22,111 nt of DNA from Flammula alnicola (lineage: Eukaryota > Basidiomycota > Agaricomycetes > Agaricales > Strophariaceae), in the NCBI GenBank assembly GCA_015499995.1, contig JADNRV010000612.1:1-22111 (forward strand), given 5' to 3'. Position 1 is the first letter of the stretch; every line of letters starts with the position of its first letter. Below the pieces are notes generated by a model. The model was not told where the DNA came from. It did no database searches and saw only the letters and a program-made list of their open reading frames with translations. Position numbers and translations under genes: made by a program. Shown one piece after another: positions 1 through 9,317 of this stretch.

Positions 1-1125
1 AGCCGCGAATGTGCTAATTCAGGTAGAGGCTTTAGGAAAGGGCCTCACTTCACCCTGGGCCGCCAGTCCCTTTTACTCGTGGGTATATTATGAGACTATA
101 TGAGTCAGAGCGCAGATAAGATGTCACCTGCAAACATAGAAAATGATCCATTCCTCTAGCGGAAGGCACACTGGACTGCTAGCGGGATATAATTACGAAG
201 GCTGCTATTTCTAGAACTTCCTCCACGACTTCAAAAGAGCTCAAAAGAGGGTTGTCGCCGCAAGGCACTTAAGCGCCTGTGATCTCTTGTGTTTGCTACG
301 TCTGTCAAATATTTCAGACAAAGCATACTTACACTTAATTAATTTCACAAGAAAATAAAGTCTGCGCCTACCAACGAACCTTTTTGGTTAATAAAACCCC
401 ACCCCTTCCCACCTAATAATAATACACCATCCCCCCTCGAGTACAGAGTCTAGGAGGATAGTTGAGGCATGAGGGGGGCTTAGGAGTATAAATCCACGCC
501 GCACGTACGGTTGCCCTTCAATTGCGTATGCCTGGGGATTGTTTTGCGTCTCTCAAAGCCTTATCCTCGAGGCAGCGAGGCTCACATGGCCGATCAGCGA
601 CCTGCCGTATTCGTACACACCCAAATACGGACGATCGCTTTCCACGAAATGCCTCCGTTAAATTTCATCCCGAATCTAAATTTGAAGCACCACGCACTTT
701 TAACAACAAATACCACACGCTCTCCGATACCAAGTCACCCAGACCTCTATAGATAACCAACTTTCACAAGGAAGCTCGTCCGCAGACCAACGAACGTACA
801 TTACTATTATAACCTTGGGCTTATCAAATGCTTCTACTCAAGTCTCCGTGCCCTGGCTCGGGAACACCGGGCGCTCGTAAAATCTGGGTGCGACTTACCG
901 CTCGGAGTCATACAACTGTCATTAACATGTCATTCGGGAGCGAGGCAGTGCTCAGCAAAGTCCTCTGACTTACGTTTGCAGCACTACAGCCCTCTCAGAT
1001 GCTCCAAATTGCTTCGCGATTTTGACGCAGTCCTAACTTCAAGTTGGTGTAACGTAGACTTGCTACCGCCGCGCAGTTTGCCGTCCTACCTCCCAGCCTC
1101 AGAGTTTCCATAAACCACGCAATGC
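1..1125. other. Intergenic stretch, no gene recognised
   Basis: No open frame here exceeds about 80 codons and none resembles a known protein. Two overlapping plus-strand frames at 511-756 are the longest, and neither has a supporting start context or splice pattern. A TATAAA string lies near 486 without an obvious gene behind it. The stretch ends at the target duplication of the transposable element that follows. Confidence 0.6.
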
Positions 1126-1134
1126 GCGCTAACC
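1126..1134. repeat. Left 9-bp target site duplication
   Basis: The sequence GCGCTAACC immediately precedes the left terminal inverted repeat and is repeated exactly at 1915-1923 immediately after the right one. Nine base pairs is the typical target duplication length of Mutator-like elements. Confidence 0.85.
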
Positions 1135-1300
1135 CAGGCTCCTAAAACCACCCTCTCGTATCGAGAGTAAGAGCCTTCATCAGAGACGCAGTGCGATGTT
1201 TTTTCATTAGTAGAGTGGCTGTGTTCAATGAGTGTACAAATGATAATCAACAATACTAAGGGCTCAAACTCTCGATAGAGAGGCTGGCGTTTTTCGAACA
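1135..1300 (+). repeat. Left terminal inverted repeat of the MULE-like element
   Basis: This 166-bp arm pairs with 1752-1914. The outermost 37 bp and the innermost 36 bp are identical between arms, as is a central 17-bp block (AGAGTGGCTGTGTTCAA). The stretches between have substitutions and small indels. It contains the near-palindromes CTCTCGTATCGAGAG (1153-1167) and CTCTCGATAGAGAG towards the inner end. Confidence 0.85.
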
Positions 1301-1751
1301 CGGTGATCTCGGTGATCTCTCATATATCTCAAGCAGGTGACCCAGTCGCGTCGTTTCCCGTCACGCTAATTTTGGTAAAGAATACAAAAAGAATACTTCC
1401 CCTTCTCAAATGCAAAAATCACCTACGTGTAAGTTATTATGGATTCTCCTGCTCCTACATCACCTACATACTTCAAGTTCAACACCATCTGCTTGGTTGA
1501 ATGGGACACTGCTCACCTTCAGCACCCTATTTGACCTTTTTCCATGAGTGCACATTTTTCTTATCATCGACTTTCTACTTGCTACCACAGAATTACTGAA
1601 CGGCCGACATTTGCATGCGATAGAATGATCTTTTAGCGCGCACGCTCTCATATTGGATACGGTTAGCCCGGGTTAGCACTGTGACCAAACTGTGATGGAA
1701 TTGGATCACGTGCTCCATTTGGAACCCTAAGCTAAGGTTTATAAAAAGCTT

Positions 1752-1914
1752 TGTTCGAAAAACGCCAGCCTCTCTATCGAGAGTTTGGAGCCTTAGAGTT
1801 GTTTATTTGTACATTGATCGTTGAACACAGCCACTCTGCTATAATAAAAATCGTGCGCTCGCTCTCTTATGAAGCTCCTTACTCTCGATACGAGAGGGTG
1901 GTTTTAGGAGCCTG
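1752..1914 (-). repeat. Right terminal inverted repeat of the MULE-like element
   Basis: This 163-bp arm is the reverse complement of 1135-1300, with identical outer and inner ends and a diverged middle. A TATAAAAA string sits just inside it, near 1739. Confidence 0.85.
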
Positions 1915-1923
1915 GCGCTAACC
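1915..1923. repeat. Right 9-bp target site duplication
   Basis: An exact copy of GCGCTAACC (1126-1134) begins directly after the final CCTG of the right arm. Confidence 0.85.
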
Positions 1924-4900
1924 CAGAATCCCGGCATCGCTCCGAAGCATCTATGTACACCCGTCAACAACCGATAGCACTCGGATGAAAGCCCTATTTG
2001 GCTGATTCACGAATTTCATAACACCAGCAGCAAATAACAAGAGGAATGCATACTCGTGTACTCATGAATGGCACCGATCGCGCAGAATCATGGTTCTTCC
2101 GCGATTGAAGGATGCCTCGTAAGTACAGATAAGAATCCGTGACGTAATTATGCGATGATCGTCATATTAGCCATCGGCATCGTGGACCAAGGTCCAAGAG
2201 CTCCTCGTCATTTGGAGGGAGGGTTGGAAAAAAGGCCAAAAAAGCACGCGTGGAAAAGTCAACGGTCCGTTGAGGGACTACTGCACATAGCCATGCCACC
2301 TGGTCATGGTGAAATCCTTGCTTCTCATGAAATGCCAGTGTTATCCGACTCCATAACCGACAGTGCTAATTGGGGCTCGTCGGCCTCTGAGGGCCCTCTG
2401 GGATTAAAACACAAAGAACTTTCAAAGGGAGATTAAGGGCTCCGATGCGCATGAAAGCGAACGGCATCACAAAAGAAAACGTAGTATGTTTCAAGACCTT
2501 TGGAAGACACTTCTAAGAAAGGCTGCTTGTCGCTCGAAATGAAGCGCCTTTGGTGGGCGAAGGCAAGGGGGTCAATTTGCAAAGACCTGCCTCCTACTAC
2601 TCGAGTAGTTTGAGACAAGGGGCCATACAAGGGCGGCTATTCCGAGAATGGTGGGGCAAGATTGGCTTTTAAATTAGCTGAACAGTCGTTCTGGCGAAGG
2701 GAAAGCATCAGCGTGTGAATGCAAAAGCAACTCTTGTTTTCCTTGAAAGCTCTTCCTTTGTATTTTGTGGGGTGGTACGACGGTGATAATTAACGGATTT
2801 GTATGTGTGGAATGCACTCATGAGATGCTGCAGAGAAAAGACAATAACTTAATCTCGGATAATTCTGGACATGGCTGCAGACTTGCAAAATTTCAATAAT
2901 TAAGATTTCGAAGGGTTCCATACTTATAGCAACTGGGATGTAGATGCGGTAGATTCGCCGCGACCTAGGAGCTGGAAGATACCAGCGCGACGGCGGTTTG
3001 AATTACTTAGCACTTCTCTTCATTCTTCAAAATCGTACTTTCCATCCGGGAGGAGTTTTTCGGCAGCTAGTATACAGTCCATGGAGCCAACCAGGCATCG
3101 GTGCCAGTGCCTAGGTGCAAATCTTCGAACGGTGTACATATACATAGAGGTTCAACAGATTATTCAATCCACTTACATGAACTTGGGCATCCCGACCCAT
3201 TCTATGAATCTATCGGACTCATCTAAGGCGCATCTATGTAAGGCGCTTATCGAAAAAATCGTGAGCCTGGTCACGCATACATAAGCAATGGCGTTGAAAT
3301 GTCATTACATGACGGACGAACTGGATGAGAATGCAATAGGAAGGGGTGTCCGTGCGCGAGAATGAGTTCTCGAAGGCCCGCCGAGCCGTCCGTATTCAAA
3401 TTTCTTTCACGGGCGGCGCACACATTGCAAATCCGAGCACCCATCACTGGTATTCGCGACGAAGAAGAACGCGTCTTAGTCCTGACTACAAGGATATCCT
3501 TTTCAAAATAATAACATCAAGTGTCATATACATATCTCCCTTCCTCCGTCAAACCCACAGCTTGACGCCTTTTAGTCTAGCGCCGGGAGTTGAGCGCTGT
3601 AAGTTACTTGTAGGCACTGGGATAATTATAATGTACCCTTCCAACTAGGCCTTGTCCTTTTCCTTACTTTCTGTTTATAAGCGTGTGCAAAAAATTTGAC
3701 GGCGGCGTATCACCCTACCATGACCAAGCTGCCAGGAGGGTGTTTGGGAATAGTCAGGAGCCCGGACGCGAATAAGTCAGTTGAGCTATCGAGGGACAGG
3801 GATTGCGGTTCGACATAGGTACATGGAGCAGTAGTCCTGGAAAGAGGCCCTCCCGAGGAGACCCAACAAGTTTAACAAGTCTCAAGCTTAATGTATTAGC
3901 AATTTCCCCAGAGAGAGATTAATGAATCCCGGAGTACCTACAGGTCGCCTTAATCGGCCATGTCACCAGCACAACATGCGTTGTGAACATGCGAAGGACT
4001 GCGCTACGCAGGCAAGGAGGGTAAAAGCTCCGTGAGCAAACAGCTCGAAAACAAACGCCACAGTCACCCAGTGGCAGTCGTTATCATTCGAGTTATACTT
4101 ATTGCCTTGTCCGTCGGAGGTTTTAACCAGTGTTCTCGAGGTTCTCAGAGTCCTCCGAAAGTTCTAATTAACGCGCTGAGCGTGGGTGTGGTGCGTGGGT
4201 TCCCAGTGTGCGCGGGCGAGTGGGAAACTCCACGTCCGCCTGTGGCGTTGGCGTTTTCGAATCAAATAGTGTGAGTGACTCGATCTTCACTGCCCATTCA
4301 CTGCTTCAAGGATGGAAGGAGGAAACAATCGCCGCCTGCTCTGAAGTGTATTGGAGAGTAATTAGAAAACAATCTTCGCGATCCGTCGTTCTAGCGCGGG
4401 TGAGTGAGAACACGGCGTATTATAACCATTAAGGCGCACCGAGATCTGCATAGCAATGAAGGTTCCGAGCGCATAGGATCCGGATTCGCTATTGTGCTGC
4501 CGCCGCAAATCGCAGTGGCAATGGAAAGTCGTGATAACAATTGCCTTCCTCTAGCAGGTTCTCCACAACCTTTCTGTCGGTAAGCAAATTTCTCGTCCAT
4601 GACAATGAGGTCGATATGTACGAATGCACGTACATTATTACACGTCCTTCACGCGGTGTCCTCACGGCGGCAGCATGTAAGTTGTAGTTAAGCTTAATTG
4701 TGTGTGGCGATGAATAAGGGCTATCCTAGACTTCTAGCCATCCCTCTCAGTCCCCATATGTGCATTCTCGCTGTCACAACAACCTGACCGTGAGTGAACC
4801 GTGAGGTCATCCGTGCCAGATCTACCGAGAGGATCTTCGAAGACAGCCGAGGGAGAGCCGAGGGAATTTAGGAAGGTACAGTGACTGTGGGTGGACCTTT

Positions 4901-5683
4901 TGTGGACCTTGACCCTTTTCGCTAAGTCATTCACGTCAGCGCCCGTCCCTGTCTGGCACGGTCACGGTACTTGACTGGGGTGCCGCCACTTCCGCCGCTG
5001 CGCGTGAGGACGCGCGAAATTCATGAAAGTTTTGCGAAGTTCGGACTCTAATTCAATAAGTCAGTAATCGCGTTAATGTGTGGAATCCGAGTATACGTGT
5101 CACTGAACTTTCTTCCGAATGCACTAGTCGGTCTTTACTTGGCTTTACTTAGTACTGCCAATGCCGGCAGAGAAGGCGAAAGCGAAGGAAATCGAGGAGC
5201 CAACGCGGTAGAGAAAGAAGAGTCGCGAGAGCAGGTACAATCTAGACTGGACTCGGGACACAGAGGGACACACGGGTACCGCGGCCGTAGGGCGCGGTTA
5301 AGAATACTTCCGTTAAGCGGCCGCACCAGCGCTAAGCGCTCAGCTTATCAAGCTGGGTCTCGGCTCCCGTCGACGGTCGACCACGCACACGTTTCGTGCC
5401 GACGGTGACTGTTAGCGTGGGAATTACGGCTGACCCGCAGACGCGTTCCCAATTTGAATATCCTTCCCGTTTAGCAACGTTAGCGCGTCGAACGCGTTAG
5501 AGACGCGCCTCCGACACCTGTATGAGGAATTTGCATTGATCGATGACAACATTCACGCGACACATGCACAGGCAAAACCAAAGGACACTAATGAAAGGTC
5601 GATCCATACAACCTGAATATATGTCTCCGGATAGATCTTCACCGACATCAGGCCAGGAGGGGCTAAGTTTATAATTAGGGCAT
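1924..5683. other. Long stretch without a recognisable gene
   Basis: Frames here are short, overlap one another on both strands and match nothing I know. The largest are 2155-2436 (93 codons, plus), 3346-3648 (100 codons, plus, GTG start) and 5076-5408 (110 codons, plus). The last has an arginine- and glutamate-rich low-complexity body typical of a chance frame in GC-rich DNA. Small tandem duplications occur, such as GTGGACCTT twice near 4890-4910 and a repeated GCCGAGGG near 4848-4862. A CpG-rich patch lies at about 5430-5515. I see no splice-site series that would join the frames. Confidence 0.55.
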
Positions 5684-6389
5684 GTGTACATGTGTGGGTG
5701 TGCGGTGAACTCGTCAACTATGCAACCTAAGTGCTACGGAGCCAGTACTTACATACTCCTGAGTGAAAGAATGCAGAATCACCTCCGGAAGGTGGGAGGA
5801 GAAAACGGGAAAGCAGGAATTTTTTCCAAAGTCTACATGGAAAAAAACAAAAAATTTAAAGAATTCTCCAGAGCGTGGATAAATAATCCACGCTCTCTCA
5901 AACAAACTCGCAAGGGAATACAGAATTTCCATAGTACTAGTGCGTGTATGTTAAAAATCATGCGCGACCCCGTCCGCCGTCGGCGGCCCTTGGCCAAGGA
6001 CACAGGAACTCCAACGCTTCTCTTCCCCACGGGCGCGTCCTACGTAAGTACTTATACATGCAGGGAGTGCCTTACAAAGCCTAAGGGTGAGCCGAACGCT
6101 CGAGCATGTTCTACCTTCGAAATGGTCTAGCAGCCTTGGGAGGCCATTGGGTTTTAGAGGGACACAATATATTATATACATATTCGAATTTCGCTGCGTC
6201 TGACGTTCTTGCGGCGTCGTGTACTGCTACCGGACTTGAGAAAAGGGTGCAGACTGTACCGCGCGGCTGCCCGGGGCGCTGCGACCCTGCACGGTCCCAA
6301 TAATGCTGGGCTTGCATCACCGAGAGTCATTTTTATATGTAGCCACTCGTGCTCAGCGCTCACCGCTCACCGCGAAGTCGTCATTCTGG
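5684..6389. other. Stretch with an unconvincing 148-codon frame
   Basis: The plus-strand frame 5684-6130 opens at GTG; the first ATG in it is 5690. It is lysine- and arginine-rich in the middle and contains no domain I recognise. Minus-strand frames overlap it almost completely, which argues against selection on either. A perfect hairpin lies inside it at 5870-5896. I do not call it a gene. Confidence 0.4.
5870..5896. repeat. Perfect 11-bp hairpin
   Basis: The arm AGAGCGTGGAT (5870-5880) is followed by a 5-nt loop AAATA and its exact complement ATCCACGCTCT (5886-5896). An A/T-rich run precedes it. It could be a small RNA stem, a cruciform or chance. Confidence 0.7.
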
Positions 6390-6845
6390 TATGCTATATG
6401 TGGTCGGGATATGCAAATTTTTCATGAATTTTTTAGATTTATCGAATAAGCTGTCACACGCGGTCATCAGTGTCCGAACAGGGCAGATTTTATCACGGTC
6501 TGAAAGTAAAGAACTCTCATACCTTCCCGTGCTCCTGTTGCCGCCAATTTTGGGATTGCAAGCAAGATTGTACCTAGCTTCCTGTCTCAAAAAGAATGAG
6601 GTTTTCCGGTGTTTCCATTCTTGAGTTCCTGGAGGTCACGACTGAATATAGTAACACAAAACTCTGTATTTTGGGTCTTAAAACACACTCCCTCGATGTA
6701 CATTGTGGAAAACCATATAACTCGCATATGACAGAAAAAAGAAGTATGCCCAATTGTTTTTATTGCCGAAAGGTGGACGGGAGGCTGAGATAAATGCGAA
6801 TTTGCTTATCTGGTGGCTTTGCATATCCCGACCATATATAGTATA
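6390..6845. mobile_element. Candidate inverted-repeat element (MITE-like), 456 bp
   Basis: Two 28-bp arms in opposite orientation (6390-6417 and 6818-6845) match at 26 of 28 positions. The shared core is TGGTCGGGATATGCAAA. Both outer ends fall in a TAT context, so a TA target duplication (6390-6391 and 6844-6845) is possible. It is not diagnostic because the ends are AT-rich. The interior has only short overlapping frames and no transposase. A pair of unrelated inverted sequences is the alternative; the 17-bp identical core makes chance unlikely in 22 kb. Confidence 0.45.
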
Positions 6846-8169
6846 TGCAGTTGGTGGGTCCAAAGAAATTTGAAAAATATTGCTCTGCTAAAACTCTCTC
6901 GAGCTCCGCTCTGGTTCAAAGAAGGAGAAAACAGGGGGAAAAGGCCAGAGGGCAAAACGTTCGTTGAATGCCGAATATTGAATATTGAGCCCGTGCTCGG
7001 GATCCCACAGAGGGCTGCCTGGGCTCGAGATGTCATACGGCGTTAGTCAGTAAGTATTATTTTCTAAGTACGAGTACAAATCTCTCCCTTCCTAAGTTAT
7101 GTTTCTTGCGGGCTGTATTGTAACGTAACGCAAGTATTCCATGGACACTTCAGTCACCAGTCAGGGCACTTTGAAGCTTAAAATTTTACCAATGTTCAAG
7201 GGGTGCGTGTCACTGCGTCTAATAGCCTACTACAGTCTACACACTCTACATACAGTGACTAATTCAAGAAAAGATAAAGGCTTTTGTATACACATACCGT
7301 AACGACCGCTGAGCCACCCGCCGGCTGTGAAGATAAAGTGAAAGCGACGTCGTGAGCCGCTGCGATAACACAGTTAACGTCAACCCAGCCCGCCTGAACG
7401 GTAACGGACGGACGTCGATCCCTGAAATCGAACAGCCGCTCTTTTTTTGAACTTGCTTTTTTTGTCAAGTCCCTTATGTGCTTAGCACATGTGTATCGCT
7501 ATGTATATACGTATTATGTTTTCTCTGAATTCTCAAGAGCTTCGAAATTCCACGTAGAACTCCGGTGTCAAAATCCGACCGACCGACTACTAGCCCAATG
7601 CAGGTTCACGTTTCTTTCTTGAAGCTTGAAGGTCGCCGTTCTCAGTTTTCAGAGACCCTTTATTCGAGTTCAAGCAAGCCGAGACGTGGTGGAGCTGTAA
7701 ATCCTGCTGGATTGGTAATAGGTACCGACTCTACCTTCGAAGCGAACAAAAGGTCGGAGAAAGAAAAGCGAAGTAAGGAAAAGAATAAAAGAAAGCCTTC
7801 GATGGGACAAAGGCTAAAACCCAAAATAAACAAGGCTTCACAGATTCTAGGCCTTTTCGCGCAGTCGCCGCGTGAGTATGAATATGAATGTTGTTATTGC
7901 GAATGGGAGCGACAACGTATATATGCGGGGGTTGAGAATGAAGCTGAAGACTCGTGAATGGGATCAAGTCAATTGAAGGTCGCGAGCTTTCGATGCGTGC
8001 GCATGCGGTTGTTCCCTGGGAAGGTTTCCAGGGTGTGAAGCGCCCCGAGTCGCGGCGCGGCGCCACACCACGCACGCGAGTTGGATGTTTGAATAGGAGA
8101 TCCTTACATACGTAGATATATGCGAGGGTCGAATAAATGCGAGGATTAGTGAAGACTAAAATTTAAATA
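6846..8169. other. Stretch without a recognisable gene; lysine-rich frame
   Basis: The plus-strand frame 7565-7957 (first ATG at 7598) encodes a lysine- and arginine-rich middle that would act as a nuclear localisation signal if expressed. It shows no known domain, and a 114-codon minus-strand frame (7731-8075) covers its second half. Neither is supported. A short tandem GAATATT repeat lies at about 6970-6986 and recurs in inverted form near 12721-12740. Confidence 0.45.
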
Positions 8170-8195
8170 CAGTCGAACCCCTCATAACGCATACC
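8170..8195 (+). repeat. Left terminal inverted repeat of the pogo-type element
   Basis: This 26-bp arm is the exact reverse complement of 8675-8700, begins CAGTCGAACCCC and is preceded by TA. Confidence 0.9.
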
Positions 8196-8674
8196 TCTGA
8201 TAACGCATAACCGGAACCCCTTATAACCCATAGCTCCATCTGTCCACCAAGTCGGTGGGCGGGGAATTGCATAGCATAACGCATAGCTCCGCAATAACGC
8301 ATAACGCATACCCCCCAGCGGGCAAAACGCATAGGTTTTGGGCACGATATTAGGTAGAAATTCTTGATATTGGTTTGCTTCAGGGTCAAACAATTGGTTT
8401 GCTGGTCCCCCCCACTGTGATGCACCACATGAGCAGTTTAAAACTGGCCTTTTCGATACTCGGCATGATTTTCACACAACTCTAATGACTATGGGACCAC
8501 TCTCACTGGGTGTATCCAAGGAAATCTGAGCTTTCCTTCGCAGATTTATCCACAATGGCCTATATTACTCTTCATAGCATATTTCAACACTCATACTTTG
8601 CCTATGGAATTTTTTAGCCTACCTCTGTTAATGCATAACCTCTGATAACGCATACCCTGGGCCGTCCACCGAGG

Positions 8675-8700
8675 GGTATGCGTTATGAGGGGTTCGACTG
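8675..8700 (-). repeat. Right terminal inverted repeat of the pogo-type element
   Basis: This 26-bp arm ends GGGGTTCGACTG and is followed by TA. It is an exact complement of the left arm. Confidence 0.9.
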
Positions 8701-8702
8701 TA

Positions 8703-9317
8703 GAACCAAGTTGAATTCGGATGTCGAAAGGATTCCACGGAGAACTCAGAAGACCATCCAAATTCACAGGCCCTGCTTTGCTTTTGTTCCAACTTGTAAG
8801 TCTACAGATCCAAATAACGGATACTTTTGATTGAGGTTGTACAAGTGCTACAAGGGTAAAAGAGTTGACTCGACATGGGAGAGGGGTATGCGACGCGAAT
8901 AAATATGTAGATAGATAGTTAGATATATAGACAAAACAATGCAACGAAGTGAAGGGTAAAGACAAAGGCAATGAAAACACGAATGTAAATGCACGGTGGT
9001 GGCGGGCGCCTGGTCCGAAGAGCAAGAGTAAGAACGGGGTGGGGTGGCGCGGGGAGAGAGGAGAGCAAGGTAACTCGGACTCGCGAGGATGATGAGATGA
9101 TGGGGGTAACGGTGGGTGGGGGTACGATCCATCAAATCAATGAGGATCAAGCCCAAACAAGAAATTTTGATCGACGTCCTCCTTCCGCCGCGATCTTCAT
9201 GCAGGATGCAGGAATATATGCGCAACAACGGCGCGACGCGCTCTCTCCGCCCATCAGGGCGAGACACTCCAAAAAGCTACAAAAAACACCTCAATCTCAA
9301 ACAAACCGACCACCTCC
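8703..9317 (-). other. Presumed 3' untranslated and terminal region of the GATA gene
   Basis: The sequence follows the stop codon of the minus-strand gene. On that strand, about 8880-8960 is a T-rich tract with TTTTGTCTATATATC and repeated CTAT units, a composition common at fungal polyadenylation regions. No strict AATAAA was needed or clearly placed. The frames of up to 144 codons on minus and 165 codons on plus here overlap each other and have low-complexity content, so I read them as chance. The exact 3' end cannot be set from sequence alone. Confidence 0.35.

Larger units (their letters stand above)
1135..1914. mobile_element. Non-autonomous Mutator-like element (MULE MITE), 780 bp
   Basis: The element begins CAGGCTCCTAAAACC and ends with the exact reverse complement. 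It has long imperfect terminal inverted repeats of about 165 bp (1135-1300 and 1752-1914) around a 451-bp core. A perfect 9-bp direct repeat, GCGCTAACC, flanks it. Long terminal repeats plus a 9-bp duplication are the established hallmark of the Mutator superfamily; hAT and KDZ-type elements make 8-bp duplications and usually have short ends. The core (1301-1751) holds only frames of about 65 codons or less, with no transposase, so the copy could move only with enzyme supplied from elsewhere. The core starts with a small tandem repeat of CGGTGATCT. The intact duplication suggests a fairly recent insertion, although the two arms have diverged in their middle part. Confidence 0.85.
8170..8700. 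mobile_element. Non-autonomous pogo/Tc1-mariner-type element, 531 bp
   Basis: Perfect 26-bp terminal inverted repeats (8170-8195 and 8675-8700) start CAGTCGAACCCC. A TA dinucleotide flanks each end (8168-8169 and 8701-8702). CAGT-type ends plus a TA duplication fit the pogo/Fot1 branch of the Tc1-mariner superfamily. The element has no transposase frame; the two 76-90-codon minus-strand frames at its left end are reading through repeats. The 10-mer ATAACGCATA appears six times in direct orientation (8184, 8200, 8276, 8294, 8301, 8645) and once inverted (8677). A 16-bp direct repeat (8194-8209 and 8639-8654) lies just inside each end. It sits about 620 bp beyond the stop codon of the GATA gene. 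Confidence 0.85.

Noticed and set aside
5076..5408. 110-codon ORF with a hydrophobic start resembling a signal peptide
   Set aside because: The hydrophobic start is followed by a low-complexity charged body; a 63-codon opposite-strand frame covers part of it, and no intron or family support exists.
8156..8428. 90-codon minus-strand ORF at the left of the pogo-type element
   Set aside because: It reads through the ATAACGCATA repeats and has no helix-turn-helix or DDE motif.
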